DNA of 48,980 nt, taken from positions 1 through 48,980 of the forward strand of contig NZ_AQQZ01000011.1 of assembly GCF_001205715.1 (NCBI RefSeq), in the 5' to 3' direction. Numbering within the stretch: the stretch's first letter is position 1; every line of letters begins with the position of its first letter. The DNA is from Pseudaestuariivita atlantica. GTDB taxonomy: Bacteria; Pseudomonadota; Alphaproteobacteria; Rhodobacterales; Rhodobacteraceae. Positions 16,820-26,035 of the stretch are shown one piece after another. The translations under genes and the position numbers were made by a program. The notes below the pieces were generated by a model that had not been told where the DNA came from, did no database searches, and was given only the letters and a program-made list of their open reading frames with translations.

Positions 16820-18541
16820 TTAGATGAGGAAATCCGAAGCGTTCAACGTCAGGTTGCCGGTCAGTTCGATCTCCATGTCCGCGGCGCCGTCGCCGTCGCG
16901 GTCGGCTTGAACGAGCGTCACGCCGCCGACCTGTTCGTAGCGCAATTCACCCGCCGTGCCGGTAAAGGCCGCGTCGCCCACGAAGTCGAACCGCTGCTTG
17001 CCGCCAAGGGTGGTCGCGGCGTCGATCCGGCTCAACTCGATCCGGTCCTCGCCGCTGACGAAATCGGTGATGACATCGCGGTTGCCCGCGCCGACGCCCG
17101 ACTCGTCCGCCTGGAAATAGATGAAGCGGTCGCGCCGCCCGGCATCGTCGCCGCCGGTCATCACGTCCGCGCCAAGGTTGCCATAGATCGCGTCGGCACC
17201 GGTTCCGCCATCCAGCGTGTCGTCGCCCGCCCGGCCATAGAGCCGGTCGCTGACGCCGCCGCCGTCCAGCATGTTGTTGCCCCCGTCGCCGCGCAGGTTG
17301 TCGGCGGCCTCGCCACCGCGCGCATCCTCGATCCCGGTAAAGGTGTCGCCCGCGCCCGCGCCTTCGGCGAAGAACCGGGCAAAGCCCGCACCCGACACGT
17401 CCGAGGCAAGGTCGACCAGAACCCGCGCCGTCTCGCCCGCGTAATCGGCAAGGTCGCGGCCGGTGCCGCCCTCCAGCACGTCGGCCCCTGCGCCGCCCAT
17501 CAGCGTGTCGTCGCCCGCGTCGCCGCGCAGCGTGTCGTCCCCGGCCCCGCCGATGACGCTGTCATCGCCCGCGTCGCCGCTATAGACATCCGCGCCGCCC
17601 AGAAGGTCGATCGTGTCGTTGCCGGTGGTGCCGGTGATGTCGTCCGCGCCCTCGGTGGGTGCGTTGGGATCGGTCACCGCGTCCTCGGCCAGCGCGTCGG
17701 CCTTCACGTTCTCGCCCGCCATGGTCACGGTGGTGGTGACGGTGCCCGTCAGCCCCCCGCCCGAGAAGGTCACGGTATAGGTTCCGTCCGGCAGCACCAT
17801 CTGGTAACCGCCCGCCGCCCATGTCGTCGTCACGTAGGCCGGCCCGCCCGAGGTCGACACGGCGGTCACGGTCACGCCGCCCAGCCCCTCGCCGGGGTCA
17901 TAGAAATCGTCGCCATCCTGATCGTCGATCACCACGCCCAGAAGCTGCGGTTCGTAATCCCAGCGGTCGGCGATGTGCTGGGTGACGGAAAACGGCCCGA
18001 TGTCGAGCGATCCGTCGAACACCTCCAGCATGCCGATCCCGATCTCGGTCACGCCGTCGCGCAGGATCGCGTTGCGGTGACCCGGCGGGTCCTGGATGCC
18101 GGTCGTGGTGAAGCCCCAGTCGATGTAGAACCCGGCATGGCCGTGCACCACGTCCTCGGTATAGGCATAGATGTTTTCCGACAGCGTCCGCAGGTTGTTG
18201 TAGCCCGCCTGCGCCACGCGGTTGCCCAGCGACGGCTCTCCCGGCAGGTTGTGGGACTGCTCGTCATAGGTGATCATCAGTTGCGAATGGGTGTCGGCCG
18301 AGCTCGCCAACGCCTCGTTCCATGCCAGCGGCGCGACCGCGGGCGGCACCGCAAGCTGGGACGCCAGCACCGACATGTCCACGTCGAAGAAGCGCAGCGC
18401 GCTGGTGATGTTGGCCTGCACGCCGGTCTGCGTGGCGGCGTCGATGATCAGGTGATCGAATTCGCCCGCCGGATTGGCGCGGGCCCGGTTGATCAGCTCC
18501 AGCCAGTATTGTTCCTGTTCCGTCGGCTCGTGCGTCAGCAT
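16820..18541 (-). CDS. Secreted RTX protein with CAP/SCP domain
   Basis: This 573-residue protein begins with a CAP (cysteine-rich secretory, SCP/PR-1-like) domain, residues about 1-180. Family landmarks are ELINRARANP, LAWNEALASSADTHSQLM, LGNRVAQAGY, SENIYAY, and the closing GHRNAILRDGVTEIGIGM. A small beta-sandwich with a calcium-loop-like DDQDGDDFYDPGEG follows (about 205-290), resembling carboxypeptidase-regulatory or Cna-B-like modules. RTX repeats and the SDVSGAGFARFF-type cassette complete it. CAP proteins bind lipids, sterols or proteins and some are proteases; the activity here is unknown. The second ATG (18541) is chosen because GGAGGAG sits just upstream of it; the ATG at 18553 would add four residues. 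The 195-base upstream gap allows a separate promoter. Confidence 0.88.
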   Translation of the reverse strand: MLTHEPTEQEQYWLELINRARANPAGEFDHLIIDAATQTGVQANITSALRFFDVDMSVLASQLAVPPAVAPLAWNEALASSADTHSQLMITYDEQSHNLPGEPSLGNRVAQAGYNNLRTLSENIYAYTEDVVHGHAGFYIDWGFTTTGIQDPPGHRNAILRDGVTEIGIGMLEVFDGSLDIGPFSVTQHIADRWDYEPQLLGVVIDDQDGDDFYDPGEGLGGVTVTAVSTSGGPAYVTTTWAAGGYQMVLPDGTYTVTFSGGGLTGTVTTTVTMAGENVKADALAEDAVTDPNAPTEGADDITGTTGNDTIDLLGGADVYSGDAGDDSVIGGAGDDTLRGDAGDDTLMGGAGADVLEGGTGRDLADYAGETARVLVDLASDVSGAGFARFFAEGAGAGDTFTGIEDARGGEAADNLRGDGGNNMLDGGGVSDRLYGRAGDDTLDGGTGADAIYGNLGADVMTGGDDAGRRDRFIYFQADESGVGAGNRDVITDFVSGEDRIELSRIDAATTLGGKQRFDFVGDAAFTGTAGELRYEQVGGVTLVQADRDGDGAADMEIELTGNLTLNASDFLI

Positions 18542-18736
18542 CTGCTCCTCCATCCGCGGGTTGTCCCGTCGTCACGGCCCGCGCGCGTCTAGCCTCTTAC
18601 CATCGGGGCGCGGCATCGCAAAATCACGACATGTCGCGGCGCATCCGGACGCCCCGGTCGGCAATCCCTTGCCTGTATCGGGACGACCGGGTGCCGGATA
18701 CCGGCGAACCACGGCTGAATTGAGGCCTTCAGCGGG

Positions 18737-20680
18737 TCAGATCAGGAAATCGGAGGCCGTCAGGGTTAACGTGCCGGTCAGCTCGATCTCCATGTCGGCG
18801 ATGCCGTCGCCATCGCGGTCGGCCTGCACGATGGTCGCGCCGCCCACCTGCTCGAACCGCAATTCACCCGCCGTGCCGCTGAAGGCGACGTTGGCGATGA
18901 AGATGAAGGGCTGTTTCAGGGGCTGGGTGGTGTCGGCGTCGATCCGGGACAACTCGATCCGGTCCTCGCCGGGGGTGAAGTCGGTGATCACGTCGCGGTT
19001 GGCAAGGCCGACGCCTGTTTCGTCGGCATTGAAATAGATGAAGCGGTCCCGCACGGCATCTGCGCCGCCCGTCATCACGTCCGCGCCGCGATTGCCATAG
19101 AGGGCGTCCGCCCCCGGCCCGCCGATCAGAGTGTCGTCGCCCGCGCGTCCGTAGAGCCGGTCGCTGACGCCGCCGCCTTCCAGCCGGTTGTCGCCCGCGT
19201 CACCGCGCAGGTTGTCGGCCGATGCTCCGCCCGTCACGTGCTCGACCCCGTCGAACGTGTCACCTTCGGCCGCACCTCGGGTGAAGAAGCGCGCGAACGC
19301 CGCACCCGACACGTCGGTTTGCAGGTCGACGAGGATACGGCCCCCGGCGTCATGGGTGTAATCGGCGGTATCGCTGCCGTCGCCACCTTCGAACCGGTCG
19401 GCCCCCGCGCCGCCCTGCATCAGGTCGTCTCCCGGCCCGCCTTCCAGCACATCGTCCGAGGCGCTGCCGACCAGTGTATCCTCGGCCCCGAATCCGCGCA
19501 GGACCGAGGCGCCGGACGCTTCCAGCAGGTCGGGATCGTCGGTGCCAAGCATCGCGGTGCCGCGGCGCACGTCGAACAGCTCGCTGGCAAAGATCGTGCT
19601 GTTCTGCTGCTCCCAGACCAGCAACCCGTCACCGCCCGGTTGCGCCGCGACCTGCACGCCAAGCACCGGGCCGTCCTGCCCGTCAAGCGCGACGGGATCG
19701 CTCAGCGGCTGCAGCGCGGCATCGAATTGCTGAACCACCGCGTCGTTGCTCGCCTCGTAAGGCCAGCGATACGACCCGCCCGCCGCGACGAGGATCGTGC
19801 CCGATTGCGTGACGAACATGTCATGCGAGGGCCCGAGATCCAGCAGGCGCGAGGCCAGCACCTCTCCTTCCAGCGTCAGCGTCAGCAAATAGGTGCGGTC
19901 GCGGGTATCCGTGGCCAGCATGGCAAGGAACCCGTCGGGATGCAGCGTGACATGGCTGGCCGAGGTATAGCCGCTCACCACGATCCGGTCCGACAACTCC
20001 TGCCCGTCAAGCGCGTAGCGCTGGACGAACAGGACCTCTTCGTCGTCGGGGCCGTATCTGAACATCTCCCCGACCACCACGACGCCGCCCACGGGGTGGG
20101 GGACCATCACGCTGCCGTAATCGACATAGCCGTCAGCGGGAGAGGGAACATTCAGCGTCGATCCGGTATTGCCGCCGGTCTGGAAGAACGTCTCGAACAC
20201 GATAGCACTGGAATACGGATCGAGATGACCCAGCGCGAAGCCGCCATTCGGCGTGTGCGACAGGGTGATTTCCGCCCCGGAATACACATCGGAATAGTCC
20301 AGCGTCGCAATCTGTTCTGGCGCCTGATCGGGGCGCAGGAGGTAAGTACGCGTATACGCAGTTTCGGCATCCGGAAGGAACGCGCCCCATGACACGACCA
20401 GCGTGCCGGTCCCGAGTTCCAGCGCGACAAAGGCATCCGTGAATTCAGCGTCATCGTAAAGGTCGTCGACCTCGTTCAGCGTGACCGCTTGGCCTGGCTG
20501 GCCCGCGGCATCGACGCTCAGAACGCTTTCGGCCCAAACGGTGCTGGTGATGATGCTGCCGCCGAAATCGTGGTCTCTTGGGAAGAACAGCTCGACCAGC
20601 ACGCTGTAGGTGCCATCGCTGCGGGGGATCAGCTCGTGTAGCGTTTGGACACTGCCGCCATCGAGCATGCTGCGTGTCAT
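18737..20680 (-). CDS. Secreted RTX protein with propeller-like N-terminal domain
   Basis: This 647-residue protein has an N-terminal region (about 1-385) of repeated beta-strand units of roughly 45-60 residues, with recurring patterns such as GGFALGHLD, GGVVVVGEM, DGFLAMLATD and GGDGLLVWEQ. This suggests a beta-propeller; no catalytic residues are recognised. RTX repeats (about 390-435) and the SDVSGAAFARFF-type cassette follow, ending DFLI. The cassette differs from its neighbours in one otherwise conserved block: TTQPLKQPFIFIANVAF replaces the usual TQGFKQRFDF pattern. GGAGAGG precedes the ATG at 20680. It starts only 30 bases after the stop of the lipase gene, so the two are probably co-transcribed. 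Confidence 0.82.
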   Translation of the reverse strand: MTRSMLDGGSVQTLHELIPRSDGTYSVLVELFFPRDHDFGGSIITSTVWAESVLSVDAAGQPGQAVTLNEVDDLYDDAEFTDAFVALELGTGTLVVSWGAFLPDAETAYTRTYLLRPDQAPEQIATLDYSDVYSGAEITLSHTPNGGFALGHLDPYSSAIVFETFFQTGGNTGSTLNVPSPADGYVDYGSVMVPHPVGGVVVVGEMFRYGPDDEEVLFVQRYALDGQELSDRIVVSGYTSASHVTLHPDGFLAMLATDTRDRTYLLTLTLEGEVLASRLLDLGPSHDMFVTQSGTILVAAGGSYRWPYEASNDAVVQQFDAALQPLSDPVALDGQDGPVLGVQVAAQPGGDGLLVWEQQNSTIFASELFDVRRGTAMLGTDDPDLLEASGASVLRGFGAEDTLVGSASDDVLEGGPGDDLMQGGAGADRFEGGDGSDTADYTHDAGGRILVDLQTDVSGAAFARFFTRGAAEGDTFDGVEHVTGGASADNLRGDAGDNRLEGGGVSDRLYGRAGDDTLIGGPGADALYGNRGADVMTGGADAVRDRFIYFNADETGVGLANRDVITDFTPGEDRIELSRIDADTTQPLKQPFIFIANVAFSGTAGELRFEQVGGATIVQADRDGDGIADMEIELTGTLTLTASDFLI

Positions 20681-20710
20681 GGCTGGCCCTCTCCATCGTG
20701 CGTGTGTCGA

Positions 20711-22543
20711 TTATATCAGGAAATCGTCCACCGTGAGCGTGTGCGTGCCGGTCAGTTCGATCTCCATGTCGGCGACGCCGTCGCCGTCGCGGTCGGCCTG
20801 CACGACGGTGATCCCGCCCTGCTGTTCGAACCGCAATTCGCCCGCCGTGCCGGAAAAGGCGGCGTCGCCGACGAAGTCGAACCGTTGCTTGAACCCTTGG
20901 GTGATGTCAGCGTCGATCCGGGACAACTCGATCCGGTCCTCGCCGGGGGTGAAATCGGTGATCACGTCGCGGTTGCCGGGGCCCACGCCGGTCTCGTTCG
21001 CCTGGAAATAGATGAAGCGGTCGCGCACGGCGCCCGGCCCGCCCGTCATCTCGTCCGCGCCAAGGTTGCCGTAGAACGCATCGGCCCCCGCGCCGCCATC
21101 CAGCGTGTCGTTGCCCGCGCGGCCATACAGGCGGTCGCTGACGCCGCCGCCCGACAGCACGTTCGCGGCCCCGTCGCCACGCAAGTTGTCGGCGAACGCG
21201 CCGCCGGTGACGTTCTCCACCCCGTCGAACCGCGCGCCGGCCCCCGCGCCCGCATCGAAGAACCGGGCAAAGCCCGCGCCGGACACGTCCGATTGCAGGT
21301 CGACCAGCACCCGGCCTCCCGCGCCGCTGTAATCGGCGATGTCGGTGCCCTGTCCGCCCAGCAGCCAGTCGGCGCCGCCGAAACCTTCCAGCGTGTCGTC
21401 GCCGTCGCCGCCCTGCAGCGTCTCGGACAGGTCGCTGCCGATCAGCAGGTCGTTGCCGAGGTAGCCCAGCAGGTGCCCCTCGCCGTTGGCGGTCAGCGTG
21501 TTGGGAAACTCGTCGCCCACCAGCACCCGCGTGCCCACCGCATCCTCGGCCGCGGAGATGTCGGGCCGCCCGATGTAATAGCCCGCGATCGTGATGGTAT
21601 AAAGGAAATCGCCATGCTCGTCGCCGTAGGTGTTGGTGGCGAGGTCCACGTCGGTGCCGTCGAACGCGGTCTGGTCGAACACCACCGGGTCGGCGATGGA
21701 CTGGTTCGCGCGCAGCACGTCGGCGACAAGGTAGCTGCCCTGCGGCATCACCTCGGGGAAGGACACGATGTCCTCGGAATTGGCAAAGTTCATGTGACCG
21801 TCGGGCCGGGTGTATTCGCCGTTCGCGTCCGCTTGCGGGCGGCTGGCAGGCGGCACGCCCAGAAGCGCGCCAAGCGCGTCGGACACGCCCGGTGCAAGCC
21901 CCGGCGACGCGACCGAGACGACCGACACGGTGGCAAAATCCGCGTCCCAGTCTTCTTTGAGGAACAGGCTGAACAGGTCAGCCACGGCCCCGCCCAGCGA
22001 ATGGCCGGTGACCACTATGGTGTCGATGCCGTTGGCCAGCGCGTAATCGCGCGCCGCGTCGAAGAACGGTTTCAGCATCATGAAGTATTCGGCCTGCCCC
22101 GAGGGCGAAAAGGACTGCCCGCCGATGGTCGCGTCGACAAGGTTGTCGGTGCCGCGAATGGCAAGGTAAAGCGTGCCCGTTTCCCCCGCGCCCGACCCGT
22201 CCGATAGGTAAGCCGCCGCCTCGGCCGGCTTGGTGTCCATCTCGGGCAGGAAGTCGTTCACCGTCAGGCCCGGCGGCACGAAACCCAGCTCCAGGAAGGC
22301 CAGCGCGTTCAGGAATTCCTGCGCCCGCCCCTCGGGCGACACGTAGATATTGCCCCCCTGGAACACCCCCTGCGCGTCGAAGAAGTCGCTCGACCCGGAG
22401 GGAAGGAACCCGCCAAGATCGACGATGCTCAGACCCGCCGAGGTCACGTCGCCGTTGAAATCGAGGTAGAGTTGCGGCGCGTCGTCATAGGTCGCCTGAA
22501 CGGTCAGCATCCCGGTAATGGCGTGCAGCGAGGTAACGGTCAT
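20711..22543 (-). CDS. Secreted RTX lipase (class 3-like alpha/beta hydrolase)
   Basis: This 610-residue protein is a probable extracellular lipase or esterase. Its N-terminal 300 residues carry LAIRGTD (about 128-134, oxyanion region) and the nucleophile elbow VVTGHSLGGAVADLF with Ser182, as in class 3 lipases. An Asp and His downstream (SEDIVSF, DEHGDF regions) could complete the triad but are not assigned. RTX repeats start at about residue 350, and the last 210 residues are the shared cassette (SDVSGAGFARFF subtype). There is no signal peptide. The ATG at 22543 follows GGAG at about 10 bases; an in-frame TTG two codons upstream is less likely. RTX lipases are usually secreted by dedicated type I systems, none of which is encoded here. 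Confidence 0.88.
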   Translation of the reverse strand: MTVTSLHAITGMLTVQATYDDAPQLYLDFNGDVTSAGLSIVDLGGFLPSGSSDFFDAQGVFQGGNIYVSPEGRAQEFLNALAFLELGFVPPGLTVNDFLPEMDTKPAEAAAYLSDGSGAGETGTLYLAIRGTDNLVDATIGGQSFSPSGQAEYFMMLKPFFDAARDYALANGIDTIVVTGHSLGGAVADLFSLFLKEDWDADFATVSVVSVASPGLAPGVSDALGALLGVPPASRPQADANGEYTRPDGHMNFANSEDIVSFPEVMPQGSYLVADVLRANQSIADPVVFDQTAFDGTDVDLATNTYGDEHGDFLYTITIAGYYIGRPDISAAEDAVGTRVLVGDEFPNTLTANGEGHLLGYLGNDLLIGSDLSETLQGGDGDDTLEGFGGADWLLGGQGTDIADYSGAGGRVLVDLQSDVSGAGFARFFDAGAGAGARFDGVENVTGGAFADNLRGDGAANVLSGGGVSDRLYGRAGNDTLDGGAGADAFYGNLGADEMTGGPGAVRDRFIYFQANETGVGPGNRDVITDFTPGEDRIELSRIDADITQGFKQRFDFVGDAAFSGTAGELRFEQQGGITVVQADRDGDGVADMEIELTGTHTLTVDDFLI

Positions 22544-22600
22544 GGGCAAAGGGCTCCGGTGATATGGCGGGTCGCGGGGCCGGTCATCCGGCCCCGGTAG

Positions 22601-24124
22601 TCAGATCAGGAAGTCGTCGGTGGTCAGCGTCAGCGTGCCGGTCAGCTCGATCTCGAAATCGGCAATGCCGTCACCGTCGCGGTCGGCCTGCACCAGCGTG
22701 ATGCCGCCCTGCTGTTCGAACCTGAGTTCGCCAGCGGTGTTCGAAAATGCCGCGTCACCGATGAAATCGAACCGCTGCTTGAAGCCTTGGGTGATGTCGG
22801 CGTCGATGCGGCTCAACTCGATCCGGTCCTCGCCCGGTACGTAATCGGTGATCACGTCCCGGTTGCCCGCGCCCACGTCGGATTCCGCGGCGTTGAAATA
22901 GATGAACCGGTCGCGCCGCCCAGCATCGTCACCGGCGGTCATGGTGTCCGCGCCAAGCCCGCCATAGAACGCATCCGCCCCGGCCTCGCCGAAGAGCATG
23001 TCATCGCCTGCCCGCCCATACAGGCGGTCCGAAACGCCGCCCGTGCGGAAGATGTTTTCGCTGCCATCGCCACGCAACTGGTCGATGCCGCCGCCGGTCT
23101 GGAACTCCTCGATATCGACGAACGTATCGCCCACCGCGTCGCCAAAGCTGATCGCGGGGTTCTGCAAATCGACCCGGACGGAGCGCGTCGCGCTTTCGTA
23201 AGAGGCGACATCGTACCCGTCGCCGCCTTCCAGCACGTCGGCCCCTGCCCCGCCGTCCAGCGTGTCGTCGCCGTCGCCGCCCTGCAGGGTGTCGATGCCC
23301 GCGCCGCCCTGCAACAGGTCCGCGCCGCCATCGGCCAGCAGCCGGTTGGCGCCGTCATCGCCCGTCAGCGTGTCGTCGCCGGTGCCAAGCGCCTCGACCA
23401 CCTCGATCCCGGCGACGGTGCCGCCCGCGCCGAAGGTGCCCGCCGCCAGATCGACCGCCACGCCATCGGCCGAGGCCAGCAGGCGCAGCGTGTCGGAATC
23501 CGCGCCGCCGTCGACCGATCCGTCCATCGTGCGGTCGGCGAGGATCAGGTCGTCATCTGCGCCCGCATCCACGTCGTCCGACCCTGCGGCGACGATGGTG
23601 TCGTTGCCCGTCCCGCCCAGCACCACGTCGCGGCCCGCGCCGCCATCAAGGCTGTCATCGCCGGCCCCGCCATCAATCGTGTCGTTGCGACCCAGCGAGA
23701 TCTCCACCCCCGGCGCGATGGTGTCGTCACCGTCCTCCCCGGTGATCGCCCAATCCTCCCCGGCGAGGAAATCGGCGAAATACGCCTCGTCGAAGCGGCC
23801 CGTCGCTGTGGTGGAGGTCCTCTCGATCAGCTCAAACAGGTTCGCCCCGCTTTCCGAGATATCGGAAATGGTCAGCCAGATGAAGAAATCGGGGATGTTG
23901 TTGAGGTCCAGCTCCTGCAATACCATCTCGTTGACGGTGCCGTTGATGAAGGTCGACCCGCTCGACGCGACGCTCAATCCGCTGCCCGACAGCGCCACGG
24001 TCGCCGACGCTCCGGAACTGACCGACATGCTGGACCCCGATCCGCGCGCGATGCCGCCGTCAAACGCGGTCTGGAACTGGGTGATCCGCGCGTTCAGATC
24101 ACCCGACACGGTCATTGTCGGCAT
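22601..24124 (-). CDS. Secreted RTX protein with unrecognised N-terminal domain
   Basis: This is a 507-residue protein. Residues 1 to about 130 are not recognised: a Ser/Gly-rich stretch (30-60) is followed by a more ordered part with DFFIWLTISDISESGANLFELIE. RTX repeats run from about 130 to 300, and the last 203 residues are the shared cassette in the SVRVDLQNPAIS subtype. This cassette is very close to that of the adjacent metalloprotease gene (shared FRTGGVSDRLYGRAG and MLFGEAGADAFYGGLGAD), suggesting recent duplication or gene conversion. GGAGGG lies six bases before the ATG at 24124. Only 25 bases separate it from the metalloprotease gene, so the two are co-transcribed. It may be a structural partner or, speculatively, an inhibitor of the protease; nothing in the sequence proves this. 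Confidence 0.85.
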   Translation of the reverse strand: MPTMTVSGDLNARITQFQTAFDGGIARGSGSSMSVSSGASATVALSGSGLSVASSGSTFINGTVNEMVLQELDLNNIPDFFIWLTISDISESGANLFELIERTSTTATGRFDEAYFADFLAGEDWAITGEDGDDTIAPGVEISLGRNDTIDGGAGDDSLDGGAGRDVVLGGTGNDTIVAAGSDDVDAGADDDLILADRTMDGSVDGGADSDTLRLLASADGVAVDLAAGTFGAGGTVAGIEVVEALGTGDDTLTGDDGANRLLADGGADLLQGGAGIDTLQGGDGDDTLDGGAGADVLEGGDGYDVASYESATRSVRVDLQNPAISFGDAVGDTFVDIEEFQTGGGIDQLRGDGSENIFRTGGVSDRLYGRAGDDMLFGEAGADAFYGGLGADTMTAGDDAGRRDRFIYFNAAESDVGAGNRDVITDYVPGEDRIELSRIDADITQGFKQRFDFIGDAAFSNTAGELRFEQQGGITLVQADRDGDGIADFEIELTGTLTLTTDDFLI

Positions 24125-24149
24125 GGAAAGCCCTCCGCTTGTCTTTGGG

Positions 24150-25919
24150 TCAGATCAGGAAATCGGTGGCCTGAAGGGTCATGGTGCCGGTCAGCTCGAT
24201 CTCGAAATCCGCCGCGCCGTCGCCGTCGCGGTCGGCCTGCACGATGGTCGCGCCGCCGCTCTGCTCGTACCGCAATTCGCCTGCCGTGCCGGAAAACGCG
24301 GCGCTGCCGACGAAGGTGAAGGCCTGCTTGAAGCCCTGCGTGGTGTCGGCATCGATCCGGCTCAACTCGATCCGGTCCTCGCCGCTGACGAAGTCGGTGA
24401 TGACGTCGCGGTTGCCCGCGCCCACGCCCGATTCCGCCGCGTTGAAATAGATGAAGCGGTCGCGCCGTCCGGCATCGTCACCGGCGGTCATGATGTCCGC
24501 ACCGAGGCCACCGTAAAACGCATCCGCCCCGGCCTCACCAAACAGCATGTCGTCTCCCGCACGCCCATACAGGCGGTCGCTGACGCCGCCGGTGCGGAAG
24601 ATGTTGTCGCCCGCATCGCCGCGCAGCTGGTCGATGCCGCCGCCGGTCTGGAACTCCTCGATATCCATGAAGCTGTCGCCGACCGCGTCGCCGAAGCTGA
24701 TCGAGGGGTTCTGCAGATCGACCCGGACGGACCGCGTCGCGCTTTCATAGGACGCGATGTCGTACCCGGTGCCACCATCCAGCGCATCGCCCCCGGCGCC
24801 GCCGTCCAGCGTGTCGTTGCCCGCGCCGCCCTGCAACATATCGTCACCGGCATTCCCCATCAGCATGTCGTTGCCGCCAAGGCCCGACACGCTGTCGCCC
24901 CCGCCATTGCCTTCCAGCGTGTTGGCGGTGTCATTGCCGTTGATCGTGTCGTCGCCCTCGCCGCCGCGCGCGTTCTCGATCACCACGTTGTTGGCAATCG
25001 TCAATCCGCCGACAATCCCGTCCGAAAACGACACGTATCCGCCCGCGAACTCGTTCACCAGCGTCGCTGCGCGCAGGTCGATGGTGAAATCGCGCGTCGA
25101 TCCGGCGGCGGTGATCATGTCGGTCCCGCCCGCGTCCCAGATCGACATCCACGCCGTGCCCGACCCGTTGCTGTCCGGCAGCGTGTAGGTGTCGTTGCCG
25201 GTATTGTGGTTCATGTTCGCGCCATAGATCGCCTGGATCGCGGCAATGTCGAGCGCCATGGGCGTCGAGGCATATCCGTAATTCTCGAACCCGTTGGCGA
25301 CGCTGTGCTGCGGGTACTGCGTCGGCCAGCCGTCGTTATAGCTCTGGACGGTGAAGATGCCCTGGTTGATGTTGAAATCGCCGTAATCGTCGAATTCCGC
25401 CGTCACGCCCGGAAACCGCCCGCTGTTGCCGCCGAAATCGTGGGGGTGGGCAAGGCCCAGCCCGTGGCCGATCTCGTGCACCAGCGTCAGGAAGCCGTAG
25501 CCGCCGGGCTGCAGACCCTGCGGCGTCCAGCCGTCGGCATTGAAGGCAAAGACGCCGTACAGAGGTTCGATCGAGTTGGTATCGGGCACCTCGTGCCAGC
25601 CAAGCGCCTGCACTTCGTTGACCGGGCCCTGCCAGTACCAGATGTCGGCATCGTTGGCGACGTTGGTCAGCGAGAAGGTGATGTTGGCAACGTCCATCCA
25701 TGTCTGCATCGCGGCCTGCAGCGCCGCGATATCACTGGCGGACCAGGCGGGCGCATTGGTGATCCCGTTGAAGTTGAACGGATCGGCGCCGCTTTGCAGG
25801 AAGTATTCGATCAGCGTGCCGGGGCCGGGGCTGCTCCACGCGCCGCCCCAGAACAGGGCGTCGATATACACGTTCGACCCGTTATAGGTCACGTTGCTGG
25901 TGGTTGTCGTTGCGGCCAC
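24150..25919 (-). CDS. Secreted RTX zinc metalloprotease (M10 matrixin/serralysin type)
   Basis: This 589-residue protein is a predicted extracellular zinc endopeptidase. The metzincin site HEIGHGLGLAHP (H148, H152, H158, with E149 as general base) is complete. The Met-turn is STPMALD (M221), and SQYN-like features of serralysins are present (VQSYNDGWPT, about 191-200). RTX repeats follow from about residue 315, then the SVRVDLQNPSIS-type cassette ending DFLI. No Cys and no signal peptide are apparent, as expected for serralysins exported by type I secretion. The start is a GTG at 25919, with GAGGAG upstream on the minus strand. It would digest extracellular or matrix protein. No serralysin inhibitor gene of the usual type is seen next to it. 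Confidence 0.92.
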   Translation of the reverse strand: MAATTTTSNVTYNGSNVYIDALFWGGAWSSPGPGTLIEYFLQSGADPFNFNGITNAPAWSASDIAALQAAMQTWMDVANITFSLTNVANDADIWYWQGPVNEVQALGWHEVPDTNSIEPLYGVFAFNADGWTPQGLQPGGYGFLTLVHEIGHGLGLAHPHDFGGNSGRFPGVTAEFDDYGDFNINQGIFTVQSYNDGWPTQYPQHSVANGFENYGYASTPMALDIAAIQAIYGANMNHNTGNDTYTLPDSNGSGTAWMSIWDAGGTDMITAAGSTRDFTIDLRAATLVNEFAGGYVSFSDGIVGGLTIANNVVIENARGGEGDDTINGNDTANTLEGNGGGDSVSGLGGNDMLMGNAGDDMLQGGAGNDTLDGGAGGDALDGGTGYDIASYESATRSVRVDLQNPSISFGDAVGDSFMDIEEFQTGGGIDQLRGDAGDNIFRTGGVSDRLYGRAGDDMLFGEAGADAFYGGLGADIMTAGDDAGRRDRFIYFNAAESGVGAGNRDVITDFVSGEDRIELSRIDADTTQGFKQAFTFVGSAAFSGTAGELRYEQSGGATIVQADRDGDGAADFEIELTGTMTLQATDFLI

Positions 25920-26035
25920 GGCTGAACTCCTCGAACTCTCACGGCCGCGCGCGGGGCGGCTCCCACGGCCCGGATCGGCTCCGGGTGTTGGACGTGTCTA
26001 CCAAGGGGTTCGTGAAGCGTCTACCGCGCCGGGTC

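Noticed and set aside
12526-24319. Long plus-strand frames opposite the RTX array (for example 12526-14031, 22787-24319)
   Set aside because: They are rich in Val, Ala, Arg and Gly with no family match and lie opposite genes with clear RTX and enzyme motifs.
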